Origin: Streptomyces sp. NBC_01244
GTDB taxonomy: Bacteria; Actinomycetota; Actinomycetes; Streptomycetales; Streptomycetaceae
Direction: 5' to 3'
DNA length: 64,000 bases
NCBI RefSeq assembly: GCF_035987325.1
Contig: NZ_CP108488.1
Coordinates: 1,364,001-1,428,000, forward strand
Within the stretch, counting starts at the first letter, position 1, and every line of letters begins with the position of its first letter. A program made the position numbers and the translations under genes. Below, in pieces: positions 33,317 through 41,163 of the stretch. Below the pieces are notes generated by a model. The model saw nothing but the letters and a program-made list of their open reading frames with translations, made no database searches and had not been told where the DNA came from.

Positions 33317-34441
33317 ATGTACGCAGCCACGTCCTCCGTGTCCGCCCCGGTCCGGCCGCACCGCACGCTCCCCGCGGGCGGCGGCCCCTACCTCGAACCC
33401 GGCCGCCCCGCGGCCTCGGCGCAGGGCGCCGTCCGGGCGCGGCGGATGCCGGGAACCGGATCGCAGCCGCTCAGCGGGAGAATCGACCTGTCGGGCCCCC
33501 AGGGGGCGCAGTTGCGCACCGCGCTCGCCTCCGTGCAGCGCATCTGTCCGGAGTTCGCCCCGGTGCAGGTACTGCGGCGCAGCGGCCGGTCGGTCCTGCT
33601 GGTGGGAACCACCGGACGGATGACGGCCGTCGCGAAGGTATTACTGGATCACTCGCCCGAGTGGCGCGAGCGGTACCGGCACGAAATAGCGACGTACCGG
33701 ACGTTCGTCCGGCACCGCCCGCAGGTCCGGGTGCCGCGGCTCATCGCCGCCGATCCGGAGAACTGCGTACTGATCGTCGAGCGGATGGCCGGCCGGGTCG
33801 CCGCGCTCCAGCGGCATCCGGTGGAGGCCCCGCCGCGTGCCGACCTGAGGGCGGCGCTGGGAGCGGTGCGCCAGGTGAACGGCTGGCAGCCCGCGGACGA
33901 GCTGTTCGGGCGGCCGCTGGACTACGACCGGCGGATCGCCCGGGACTACCAGCTCGGCCTGCTGACCGACCGTGACTTCGGCGATCTGCAGAAGCTGCTG
34001 CACGGCGTGAAGATGTCGGGCAACCCCTGGCAGTTCAACCACGGCGACGCGCTGCTGTCGAACCTGCTGCTGTCCCCGACGGGTCCCGTGCTCCTCGACT
34101 GGGAGCACGCGGGCTGGTACCGGCCGGGCTACGACCTGGCCACCCTGTGGACGGTACTGGGCGACGCCCCGGCCGCACGCGCCCAGATCAGCCGCCTGGC
34201 ACAGGTGGCCGGACCGGCCGCGCGGGACGCGTTCCTGGTCAACCTGATGCTGGTGCTGACCCGGGAGATCCGGATGTCGGAGACGGCCGTGCAGCGCTCG
34301 ATGCTGGCGACCGCCCCGACTCAGGCGCCGCCTGCCGGCTGCCTGTCCTCGGGCGAGGAGCAGCGCCTGCTGCTGCGCCGCCTGCACGACGACGCGGGCA
34401 TGGCCCGCAGGGCGGTCCGCGCGGCGGTGGGCACGCGCTGA
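33317..34441 (+). CDS. aminoglycoside-phosphotransferase-like protein
   Basis: The 374-residue protein has an APH/choline-kinase-type fold: an N-lobe around [18 protein letters not shown], the catalytic loop [11 protein letters not shown] (H-x-D-x4-N) and the metal-binding motif [10 protein letters not shown]. Unlike resistance APHs it has a variable, Pro/Arg-rich 60-residue N-terminus and lies beside an NsdA-like regulator, so it is more likely a housekeeping small-molecule or metabolite kinase. Start ATG 33317 ([11 protein letters not shown]) is chosen; a longer in-frame start at 33251 lies in sequence without coding character. A strong hairpin follows its stop. Confidence 0.85.
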   Translation: MYAATSSVSAPVRPHRTLPAGGGPYLEPGRPAASAQGAVRARRMPGTGSQPLSGRIDLSGPQGAQLRTALASVQRICPEFAPVQVLRRSGRSVLLVGTTGRMTAVAKVLLDHSPEWRERYRHEIATYRTFVRHRPQVRVPRLIAADPENCVLIVERMAGRVAALQRHPVEAPPRADLRAALGAVRQVNGWQPADELFGRPLDYDRRIARDYQLGLLTDRDFGDLQKLLHGVKMSGNPWQFNHGDALLSNLLLSPTGPVLLDWEHAGWYRPGYDLATLWTVLGDAPAARAQISRLAQVAGPAARDAFLVNLMLVLTREIRMSETAVQRSMLATAPTQAPPAGCLSSGEEQRLLLRRLHDDAGMARRAVRAAVGTR

Positions 34442-34467
34442 CCCTCGTCGCGCCGCCCGCTGGTCCC

Positions 34468-34500
34468 GTAGTCCCGCGGCTCGTCCGGCCGCGGGACTAC
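34468..34500. terminator. 13-bp perfect hairpin after phosphotransferase gene
   Basis: GTAGTCCCGCGGC (34468-34480) and GCCGCGGGACTAC (34488-34500) pair completely around a 7-nt loop, 26 bp after the stop codon of the phosphotransferase-like gene. There is no long U-tract, as is common for streptomycete terminators. Confidence 0.7.
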
Positions 34501-34518
34501 GGCGTGTTGCACACTGGT

Positions 34519-34547
34519 GTTCGCCCCGGCGGCACGCCGGGGCGAAC
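34519..34547. promoter_or_regulatory. 13-bp perfect hairpin directly 5' of the small-peptide ribosome-binding site
   Basis: GTTCGCCCCGGCG (34519-34531) pairs with CGCCGGGGCGAAC (34535-34547) around a GCA triloop. The Shine-Dalgarno GGGGAGG follows at once (34549 onward) and the ATG at 34562. The stem would sit at the 5' edge of the initiation region. It could protect the mRNA, act as an RNA switch, or be a second terminator. Confidence 0.6.
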
Positions 34548-34561
34548 AGGGGAGGAAAACC

Positions 34562-34765
34562 ATGCGCATACGCAATCTGGCGGCCGCCGTCGCTCTGACG
34601 GCAGGGCTCGCGGCAGCCGGTACCGGGACGGCGGCGGCAGCAGCGGCAGCGGCAGCGGACGAATCCGCGCAGCTGATCGCGGGCCCCACCCCGTACGCCA
34701 ACTACGCCCCGGCGGGCGACGGGGACGGGGCCGTCCTCGCGGCGGACTTCACGGCCGACCGGTGA
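34562..34765 (+). CDS. small secreted Ala-rich peptide, 67 aa
   Basis: The product is a Sec signal peptide (MRIRNLAAAVALTAGLAAAG, cleavage likely after the Ala run TAAAAAAAAA) followed by a mature part of only about 35 residues (DESAQLIAGPTPYANYAPAGDGDG and a short acidic end). GGGGAGG lies at a good distance before the ATG, and a T-tailed hairpin follows the stop, so this is a real single-gene unit. It has no Cys. I do not recognise the family. Its small size, export and flanking hairpins make a signalling or surface role possible, without evidence. Confidence 0.75.
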   Translation: MRIRNLAAAVALTAGLAAAGTGTAAAAAAAAADESAQLIAGPTPYANYAPAGDGDGAVLAADFTADR

Positions 34766-34797
34766 CATGACCCGGGCCCGACGGCCCGGCCCCCGAG

Positions 34798-34836
34798 ATC
34801 CCGTGGTGCGCACATCCGGTGCGTACACCACGGGAT
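34798..34836 (+). terminator. long hairpin terminator after small-peptide gene
   Basis: The left arm ATCCCGTGGTG-C-GCAC (34798-34813) pairs with GTGCG-TA-CACCACGGGAT (34819-34836) with a small internal mismatch, followed by TTT. It lies 33 bp after the stop codon at 34765. Confidence 0.75.
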
Positions 34837-34966
34837 TTCCCATGTCCGCTCCGGATGGGCGACCGGCGCGTATGCCTTGACTTCACATGATCCCCCGAAC
34901 ACCTTTTCTGACTCAGCATCAGAATGCTGGATCCATCCCCTCCCCCCTCTCCGCTGGAGCCCGCCC

Positions 34967-36763
34967 ATGACCGCGAGAACCGTCTCCGCAGCGAGTCCCG
35001 AACCAAGCGATGCCCTCCCCTCCCGCCGGACGGTCCTCGCCGGGACCGGCGCCGGGGTGCTCGCCGCCACCGTGCTGCCGGCTGCCGTCGCGCACGCCGC
35101 GGACGGGCCCGCACTCGGCGAGTACGACGTCGTCGTGGTCGGCTCCGGAGCAGCCGGAATGACCGCCGCGCTCACCGCGGCCAAGCGGGGCCTGAGCGTG
35201 CTCGTGGTCGAGAAGGCCCCGACCTTCGGCGGTTCGGCCGCCCGGTCGGGCGCCGGGATCTGGCTGCCCAACAACTCGGTGATCCTGGGCGCGGGCGTCC
35301 CGGACACCCCGGCGAAGGCCGCGCAGTACCTCTCGGCCGTCGTCGGCAACGGCTCCTCCGCGGACCGGCAGGCGGCCTTCCTCTCCAACGGGCCCCGGAT
35401 GCTGGACTTCGTGATGGCCAACAGCCCGCTGCGCTTCCGTTTCATGGACGGCTACAGCGACTACTACCCCAACCTCCCCGGCGGGCTCCCGAACGGCCGC
35501 TCCATCGAGCCGGACCAGATCGACGGGAACATCCTCGGCGCCGAACTGGCCCACCTGAACCCGGCGTACATGCCCGTGCCGGCCGGAATGGTGGTGTTCA
35601 GCCAGGACTACAAGTGGCTCAACCTCGCCGCCGTGAGCGCCAAGGGGCTGGCGGTGTCCACCGAGTGCCTGGCGCGCGGTACGGCGGCCGCGCTGTGCGG
35701 GCAGAAGCCGCTGACCATGGGCCAGGCCCTGGCGACCGGCCTGCGGGCCGGGCTGCTGCGGGCCGGGGTCCCGGTGTGGCTGAACAGCCCGCTCGTCGAC
35801 CTGGTCCAGGAGGGCGGCGCGGTCACCGGCGTCGTGGTGGAGAAGGCGGGCGTACGGGGCGTGGTGCGGGCCCGCAAGGGCGTGGTCATCGGCTCGGGCG
35901 GCTTCGAACACAACGCGGAGATGCGGGCGCAGTACCAGCAGCAGCCGATCGGCACCCAGTGGTCGGTCGGCGCGAAGGAGAACACGGGCGACGGGATCCG
36001 GGCCGGCCAACGGGCCGGTGCGGCACTGGCGTTGATGGACGACGCCTGGTGGGGTCCCTCGATCCCGCTCCCGAACGAACCGTACTTCTGCCTGGCCGAA
36101 CGCACCCTGCCCGGCGGCCTGATGGTCAACGCGAAGGGCGCACGCTTCGTCAACGAGGCCGCCCCGTACAGCGATGTGGTGCACGTGATGTACGAGAAGG
36201 ACCGGGGCGCGACCGGTTCGCACATTCCGGCCTGGCTGATCGTGGATCAGAACTACCGCAACAAGTACCTGTTCAAGGACATCCTGCCGACGATCGTCTT
36301 CCCGGACTCCTGGTACCAGGCGGGCGCCGCGAAGAAGGCGTGGACCTGGGACGCGCTGGCCAACCAGATCGGGGTGCCGGCGGCCGCCCTGCGCTCCACC
36401 CTCAACCGGTTCAACCTCCAGGCGTGGAACGGCACCGACCCCGACTTCCACCGGGGCGACACCGCCTACGACCACTACTACACGGATCCGGGCGTGACCC
36501 CGAACTCCTGCCTGGCCCCGATCTGGGCGCCGCCGTTCTACGCCTTCAAGATCGTGCCGGGTGACCTGGGCACGAAGGGCGGCATCGTCACGGACGCGCG
36601 GGCCCGCGCGCTGCGCGCGGACGGATCCGTGATCCGCGGCCTGTGGGCGGCGGGCAACGCGAGTGCGGCCGTGATGGGGCACAGCTACGCGGGAGCCGGG
36701 TCGACGATCGGTCCCGCGATGACGTTCGGCTACGTGGCCGCCAACGACATCGCGGACGCGTGA
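34967..36763 (+). CDS. Tat-exported FAD-dependent dehydrogenase, 3-ketosteroid-delta1-dehydrogenase-like
   Basis: The 598-residue flavoprotein has a Tat signal (SRRTVLAGTGAGVLAATVLP), a Rossmann FAD motif (DVVVVGSGAAGMTAALTAAK), and the C-terminal FAD/substrate segment HSYAGAGSTIGPAMTFGYVA. The latter keeps the Tyr and Gly of the KstD YPGAG element (Tyr487 and Gly491 in Rhodococcus KstD1). KstD enzymes introduce the C1-C2 double bond in 3-ketosteroids and are usually cytoplasmic, so export is unusual. Other fumarate-reductase-like flavoproteins remain possible. ATG 34967 has GGAG upstream; longer frames start in the promoter region. Confidence 0.85.
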   Translation: MTARTVSAASPEPSDALPSRRTVLAGTGAGVLAATVLPAAVAHAADGPALGEYDVVVVGSGAAGMTAALTAAKRGLSVLVVEKAPTFGGSAARSGAGIWLPNNSVILGAGVPDTPAKAAQYLSAVVGNGSSADRQAAFLSNGPRMLDFVMANSPLRFRFMDGYSDYYPNLPGGLPNGRSIEPDQIDGNILGAELAHLNPAYMPVPAGMVVFSQDYKWLNLAAVSAKGLAVSTECLARGTAAALCGQKPLTMGQALATGLRAGLLRAGVPVWLNSPLVDLVQEGGAVTGVVVEKAGVRGVVRARKGVVIGSGGFEHNAEMRAQYQQQPIGTQWSVGAKENTGDGIRAGQRAGAALALMDDAWWGPSIPLPNEPYFCLAERTLPGGLMVNAKGARFVNEAAPYSDVVHVMYEKDRGATGSHIPAWLIVDQNYRNKYLFKDILPTIVFPDSWYQAGAAKKAWTWDALANQIGVPAAALRSTLNRFNLQAWNGTDPDFHRGDTAYDHYYTDPGVTPNSCLAPIWAPPFYAFKIVPGDLGTKGGIVTDARARALRADGSVIRGLWAAGNASAAVMGHSYAGAGSTIGPAMTFGYVAANDIADA

Positions 36764-36772
36764 GCGCCGCAC

Positions 36773-36794
36773 GCCCGCAGGCGCGGCTGCGGGC
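36773..36794. terminator. hairpin between convergent flavoprotein and hypothetical genes
   Basis: GCCCGCA (36773-36779) pairs with TGCGGGC (36788-36794) in the 43-bp gap between stop codons at 36763 and 36807. Confidence 0.5.
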
Positions 36795-36806
36795 CGACCC
36801 CGCCGG

Positions 36807-37307
36807 CTAGCCCTGCTGGAAGAGCTCGGCCGGGAGCGGCTTCAGCAGCGCGTAGAGGTCGTCCGTGATCGGCCGGTCCCAGCTCGCGATGGTGACCAGC
36901 ACGTTGTCACTGCGGTCGAACTGCACGCAGCTGATCCGGCTCTCGGAGAGCTTGACCTTCCGGACGATGAGGAGGTTGTCGCCCTGCATGACGGGGCAGT
37001 CCTCGGCACCGGTGACCTCGACGTCCTCGTCGTTCTCGAGGGCGTCGAGGAGCTGGGCCACCTCGAAGGGGACCTGGCCCTCGGAGAGGTCGCGCGCGGG
37101 GGAACCCTCGGGAAGGTTTCCGATGATCATTGCGGGGCCGCGTCCGCCGAACAGGTCGTAGCGGAGAAAGACACCCTGGCAGCTGCCGTCGGGTGCGGGC
37201 AGCAGCCCGGCCCCGAGATTGCCCGGCCAGTCCCCCGGGTCCATGGCCAGGACGTCGAAGTCCGGGCCGGCGGGTGTGGCGGCGCGGTGGCGGCGGAGGA
37301 AGGACAT
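36807..37307 (-). CDS. conserved-type hypothetical protein, 166 aa
   Basis: The protein begins MSFLRRHRAATPAGPDFDVLAMD and contains DPGDWPGNLGAGLLPAPDGSCQGVFLRYDLFGGRGPAMIIGNLPEG in pieces, then an acidic stretch, then VQFDRSDNVLVTIASWDRPITDDLYALLKPLPAELF. The pattern suggests a small alpha/beta protein. I do not recognise a named domain. Start ATG 37307 is chosen at MSFLRR; the frame stays open far upstream, but only through the 36-bp repeat array, which is not coding. Confidence 0.75.
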   Translation of the reverse strand: MSFLRRHRAATPAGPDFDVLAMDPGDWPGNLGAGLLPAPDGSCQGVFLRYDLFGGRGPAMIIGNLPEGSPARDLSEGQVPFEVAQLLDALENDEDVEVTGAEDCPVMQGDNLLIVRKVKLSESRISCVQFDRSDNVLVTIASWDRPITDDLYALLKPLPAELFQQG

Positions 37308-37391
37308 GCCGCCATGGTACGTGCCCCGCCGCGTTTCCCGGCCCTCCACCCCCTGACCCGGGGCCCGGCCCCCGGCCCCGAAGCCGGCTGT

Positions 37392-37523
37392 CCCGCTGCA
37401 CGGGGCGAAGCCCCCGCATCGCCCCTCGCCGCTGCGCGGGTCAAAGTCCCCGCAGCACCCTTTGCCGCTGCGCGGGTCAAAGTCCCCGCAGCACCCTTTG
37501 CCGCTGCGCGGGTCAAAGTCCCC
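37392..37523. repeat. 36-bp tandem hairpin array
   Basis: Two exact 36-bp units (37428-37463 and 37464-37499) are flanked by a partial third (37500-37523) and a diverged leading copy (37392-37427). Each unit contains GCTGCGCGGG-TCAAAGT-CCCCGCAGC, which can fold as a small hairpin with a one-base bulge. There are no unique spacers, so it is not a CRISPR array. Confidence 0.85.
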
Positions 37524-37585
37524 TACCCGCCCTTCGCCCGTTCCCCGGGGTTGTGCCCCGGACCCCCTGGGGCTCCGCCCCAGAC

Positions 37586-37660
37586 CCCGCGCCTCAAACG
37601 CCGGCGAGGCTGGATTGTGCCGCGCAGCGGCACATTCAGCCCGTCCGGCGTTTGAGGACC
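37586..37660. repeat. long inverted intergenic palindrome (dispersed repeat family)
   Basis: CCTCAAACGCCGG (37592-37604) and CCGGCGTTTGAGG (37645-37657) are exact reverse complements flanking an inner hairpin (GTGCCGC/GCGGCAC, 37617-37633). The CCGGCGTTTGAGG core and its flanks recur at 45441-45470 and 45551-45580. It is probably a dispersed streptomycete intergenic element acting as terminator or mRNA-end hairpin. Confidence 0.75.
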
Positions 37661-37749
37661 GGGTCCGGGCAGAGCCCGGGGAACGGCGGAAGGGCGGGTA
37701 GGGGACAGCCCCGCAGGGCTGCTCCTCCGCTACGGCCCCGACCGGCCGG

Positions 37750-40467
37750 TCAGTGGGCGGTGGCCGGGGCGGCGCCGGGCACGGGCGGCACGGGGAGGCC
37801 CGGCACCGCCCCGCCGAGGGCGAGCAGCGCGTCCATGATGGTGGCCACCAGGCCGTCCGCCGCGCAGGCGCGGGCCGCCACCCCCGCACGCTGCAGGATG
37901 TCGGCGTCTCCCCGCTCCTCCCCCAGCGCGGCCAGCGCGAGCGCCAGCTCGTAGGCCGCCGGCGAAGCCGACAGGACCACCACGGCCTCCTCCAGGAGGC
38001 CCGCGCGGTCCTGCGGCGAAGCCACCTCCGCGGCCACCCGCAGGGCCTGGCCGATGCCGGACGCGGCCCCGAAGGCGCGGGCCCTGCGTACCGCCTCCTC
38101 GGCCAGCTCCCGCGCACGCGCCGGGTCCTCCGCGGCCACCGCGCGGGCCAGGTGGAGCCGCCAGGGGCACCAGGACGGGTTCTGGATGCCCCTGGGGGTC
38201 AGCCGCCGGTCCACCGCCTCCAGCTCCGCCGCCGCGGCCTTCGCCTGGCCGCGGGCCAGCAGCAGTTCCGCGTAGACGGTCTGGGAGTCGGGGAAGACGA
38301 CCGCCGCCGGGAAGGGCTCCCCGTACTCGTGTTCCCGGGCCAGCTCCCAGGCCTCCTCCGCCCGGCCGCGCGCCAGCAGCGTGGTGACGAGGATCGCGAT
38401 GGCGTACCAGTGCACCGGCGTGCGCCGTCCGACGCGCTCGGCGAGGCGCAGTCCGGCCCGCGCCAGCTCCTCCGCCTCGGCCAGCCGCCCCCGGCGGTAG
38501 CGGATGTAGGCGCGCAGGCTGTAGGCGAAGGACAGGTGCGCCCCGCGCCAGCCCTGCCGCTCGAACTCGGCGGTGCCGGCCTCGAACAGTTCCTCGGCCC
38601 GCTCCGGCCGGTCGGCGTACATGTGCACCATCGCGACGAGCACCGGGACCTCGAAGCCCCGGTCCGCGTACGCCCAGCTGAACTCGGTTTCCAGGACCCG
38701 ACCGGCATGGTGGAGGACCACGTCGACGGGCTCCCCGCGCAGGCAGGCGTCCCAGGCGCGCAGCCCGATGACGTACCGCTCGGTGAGGTCCCGCCCGCTC
38801 AGCCGGTCCGCGAGCTTCGCGAGCCGCCGGGAGCGCGCCGGGGAGTCCGGCTCGGCGGCGTTGAAGGCGTCCCACATGAACTGCTCCGACTGCAGGCGCA
38901 GCCGGCCGCGTACGTCCTGGGTGTACGGGATCTCGCGCGCGAGGCATTCCGAGGCCTCGGCCAGGCGGTCGCTGTGCGAGAGCACCTGGGCCAGCCGGAT
39001 GACGATGCCCTGGCGCAGCGCCGGGTCCTCGAAGGGCTCCGCGAGGGCGGCGCGCAGGTGGTTGACGGTGTTGGCGGGCTCGGTGAGCAGGGAGGCGCAG
39101 CCCAGTTCGTACAGGACGGCCGCCCGCACGTCGAAGTCCGGGGGTTCGCGCAGGGCCCGTGCGAGCTGCCGGCGGGCGGCTTCGGGGGCGCCGGCCCGGA
39201 GGTTCTCGCCGGCGGCCTCGCGCAGGGTGCGCACCACCCAGGGGTCGTTCTCGGGATGGGTCTCCAACAGGTGCCGGGCGGCGGCGGAGGGCCCGAGTCC
39301 CGCGTCGACCACGGCCGCGGCGGCCTTGCCGTGCAGGGCGACGCGCAGGGCGTCGGGGATCGCGCGGTATATGGCGGTGGCGATGAGGGGGTGTACGAAC
39401 TCCAGCCCGGCGGCTTCGTCGGCGGCGGCTTCCTCGGCGGCGGCCGACAGGATGCGGGCGTCGCGCAGCCGCCCGGTGGCGTCGACGGCCTCCTCGGTGC
39501 CGAGTCCCGCGACGCGGGCCGCGAGTTCCCGGGGGATGTCGGTGCCGAGGACGGCGCAGGCCCAGGCGAAGCGGACGGTGGAGGGGCCGAGGCTGTGCAG
39601 GCGGGCGACGAGGCCGCTGCCGCGCTGGGCGGCGGCGAGGTCGCGCAGCAGCGGTGCGCTGGCTTCGACGGGGGCGAGGCCCTTGTCCCGGACCTTCGCG
39701 GTGAGCTCGACGGCTTCGAAGGGGTTGCCGGTGGTGACGGCCCAGGCCTCGCGGCAGAACGCCTCGTCGGCGTGGTCTCCGACGGCTTCGCGGACCAGGC
39801 CGGAGACGGCCTCGGCGGTGAGCGGTGCGAGGCTCAGTGGGCGGTGTCCCGCGCGGCCGGGCAGCGTACGGAAGGCCTCGGCGTGCGCGGGCAGTTCGTC
39901 GGGGCGGTAGGCGACGACGAGGAGGAGCGGGAGGTGTTCGGCGCGCGGGGCGAAGGCGGCGAGCCAGGAGAGGGATTCGGGGTCGGCCCAGTGGGCGTCG
40001 TCCAGGACGAGGGCGACGGGGGCGCGCTGCACGACGAGGTGGGTGAGGACCCAGTCCAGTCCGTCGCGCAGGCCCTGGGGGTCGGGCGGGGCGCTCTGTT
40101 CGGCCGCGCAGAGGCCGAGGGCGGGGCCGACGATGGAGTACCAGCTGCCGAGGGCTTCGCGCAGTTCCGCGTCGGAGGTGCCGGCCAGTTGGGGCTGGAT
40201 GAGCTGGCGGGCTACGTGGAAGGGCTGGCTCTGCTCCTGTTCGCCGCCGCGGGCCGCGAGGACGGTGCAGGCCTTGGTGTGGGCGCGGCGGCGGACTTCG
40301 CCGAGGAGCGTGGTCTTGCCGAGGCCTGCGGGTCCGGAGAAGGCCAGCAGCGCTCCGCCGGCGTCGGGGCCCGGGTCCGTGAGCTGGTCCAGAGCTTCGT
40401 CGACGGCGGTGAGCTCCATGTCGCGTTCGAACATCGTGCGCCGTTTGCGGGTCCGGCGTTCCGTCAT
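37750..40467 (-). CDS. LAL-like AAA ATPase regulator lacking the LuxR HTH
   Basis: This 905-residue protein has an N-terminal STAND-type ATPase: Walker A GPAGLGKTTLL (about residue 46), Walker B VALVLDDAHWADPESL, and the later VVAYRPDEL. A long helical TPR-like region (about 400-900) follows. LAL regulators (MalT-type) of this length normally end in a LuxR HTH; here the C-terminus is helical repeats followed by a Pro-rich tail (GLPVPPVPGAAPATAH). It could act by protein contact or be a truncated LAL. ATG 40467 follows GGGGG. It is preceded by no co-directional gene within 125 bp and followed by the repeat-rich gap. Confidence 0.9.
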   Translation of the reverse strand: MTERRTRKRRTMFERDMELTAVDEALDQLTDPGPDAGGALLAFSGPAGLGKTTLLGEVRRRAHTKACTVLAARGGEQEQSQPFHVARQLIQPQLAGTSDAELREALGSWYSIVGPALGLCAAEQSAPPDPQGLRDGLDWVLTHLVVQRAPVALVLDDAHWADPESLSWLAAFAPRAEHLPLLLVVAYRPDELPAHAEAFRTLPGRAGHRPLSLAPLTAEAVSGLVREAVGDHADEAFCREAWAVTTGNPFEAVELTAKVRDKGLAPVEASAPLLRDLAAAQRGSGLVARLHSLGPSTVRFAWACAVLGTDIPRELAARVAGLGTEEAVDATGRLRDARILSAAAEEAAADEAAGLEFVHPLIATAIYRAIPDALRVALHGKAAAAVVDAGLGPSAAARHLLETHPENDPWVVRTLREAAGENLRAGAPEAARRQLARALREPPDFDVRAAVLYELGCASLLTEPANTVNHLRAALAEPFEDPALRQGIVIRLAQVLSHSDRLAEASECLAREIPYTQDVRGRLRLQSEQFMWDAFNAAEPDSPARSRRLAKLADRLSGRDLTERYVIGLRAWDACLRGEPVDVVLHHAGRVLETEFSWAYADRGFEVPVLVAMVHMYADRPERAEELFEAGTAEFERQGWRGAHLSFAYSLRAYIRYRRGRLAEAEELARAGLRLAERVGRRTPVHWYAIAILVTTLLARGRAEEAWELAREHEYGEPFPAAVVFPDSQTVYAELLLARGQAKAAAAELEAVDRRLTPRGIQNPSWCPWRLHLARAVAAEDPARARELAEEAVRRARAFGAASGIGQALRVAAEVASPQDRAGLLEEAVVVLSASPAAYELALALAALGEERGDADILQRAGVAARACAADGLVATIMDALLALGGAVPGLPVPPVPGAAPATAH

Positions 40468-40592
40468 GGCTGGTACCCCCCAGGCCTGTTCGGGGGTTCA
40501 GCGTACGCCCGCGCACGCGCCCGGGAAGCCCCGTGCGGCAAATAGAGCTGATCTTCTTTGGCGGGCCGCCGGAAGGGGTACAAGCGGACGGC

Positions 40593-41009
40593 TCAGTCCT
40601 GTGCGGAGCGTTCCGCGAGCGCTTCCAGGACGGCCACGGCCTCGGCGGCCCGGGCGGCGTCCACGAAGAGGTGGTCATGGTGGTAGCCGGCGATGACGTT
40701 GCAGCTCAGGCCGTGTGCGCCGAGTTCGGTGGCGAAGGCGGCGGTGAGGCCGACGGCGTCGAGGGAGGAGTGGACGCGCAGGGTGATCCAGCCGGCGGTG
40801 TACGTGTAGGGGAGTCCGGCCCCGTCGGCGTCCTCCTGGCTCAGCACGAGGGTGAGCCCTTCGGGTTCCAGGACGGAGGCGACGGGGGTGAGCCCGGCCA
40901 GGGCCTGCGGGTCGGTGTCGCCGGGGATGGTGCAGAACACGTACAGCCCGTCGTTCAGTTCGGGCCGCATTCCGCTCAGCAGCTTCCGCAGGTCGTTTTC
41001 TCCGCTCAT
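40593..41009 (-). CDS. ACT-domain protein (ACT_7/DUF2241-like)
   Basis: The 138-residue product contains two small ACT-like halves: LNDGLYVFCTIPGD and ASVLEPEGLTLVLSQEDAD, then WITLRVHSSLDAVGLTAAFATELGAHGLSCNVIAGYHHDHLFV. The last segment is typical of stand-alone ACT proteins (previously DUF2241) in proteobacteria and actinobacteria. They probably bind amino acids, but their partners are unknown. The start (MSGENDLRKLL) has a clear open context. A 12-bp tandem array lies 71 bp upstream. Confidence 0.88.
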   Translation of the reverse strand: MSGENDLRKLLSGMRPELNDGLYVFCTIPGDTDPQALAGLTPVASVLEPEGLTLVLSQEDADGAGLPYTYTAGWITLRVHSSLDAVGLTAAFATELGAHGLSCNVIAGYHHDHLFVDAARAAEAVAVLEALAERSAQD

Positions 41010-41079
41010 GCCGCCACCGTACCGGTCATCCCGTTATGGCCGGTACGACACCCCTGGCCGGCTGTCTCGCCAGCCGTCC

Positions 41080-41163
41080 GGTCCGTCGCTGGGTCACTCG
41101 CCCGGTCAGTCGCCCGGTCAGTCGCCCGCTCCGCCGCTCGGTCCGTCGCCCGGTCAGTCGCCC
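41080..41163. repeat. 12-bp tandem array, seven units
   Basis: Seven consecutive 12-bp units fit the consensus GGTCAGTCGCCC; three are exact and the others differ at one to four positions. The array lies between two minus-strand genes and runs 10 bp into the 3' end of the upstream one, including its stop codon. Variable unit number would be expected between strains. Confidence 0.85.

Larger units (their letters stand above)
37308..37749. other. 442-bp non-coding region with repeat arrays
   Basis: No gene is supported here. It contains a 36-bp tandem array (37392-37523) and a long inverted palindromic element (37556-37700), both described separately. Open frames through it on both strands are artefacts of repeat length being a multiple of three. 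Confidence 0.7.

Noticed and set aside
37392..37523. Possible CRISPR array from 36-bp repeats
   Set aside because: The units are contiguous with no spacers and there are no cas genes.
36807..38117. 436-codon extension of the hypothetical gene at 36807-37307 through the repeat array
   Set aside because: The extra residues come from a 36-bp repeat and antisense of the LAL gene; the conserved-looking part starts at MSFLRR.
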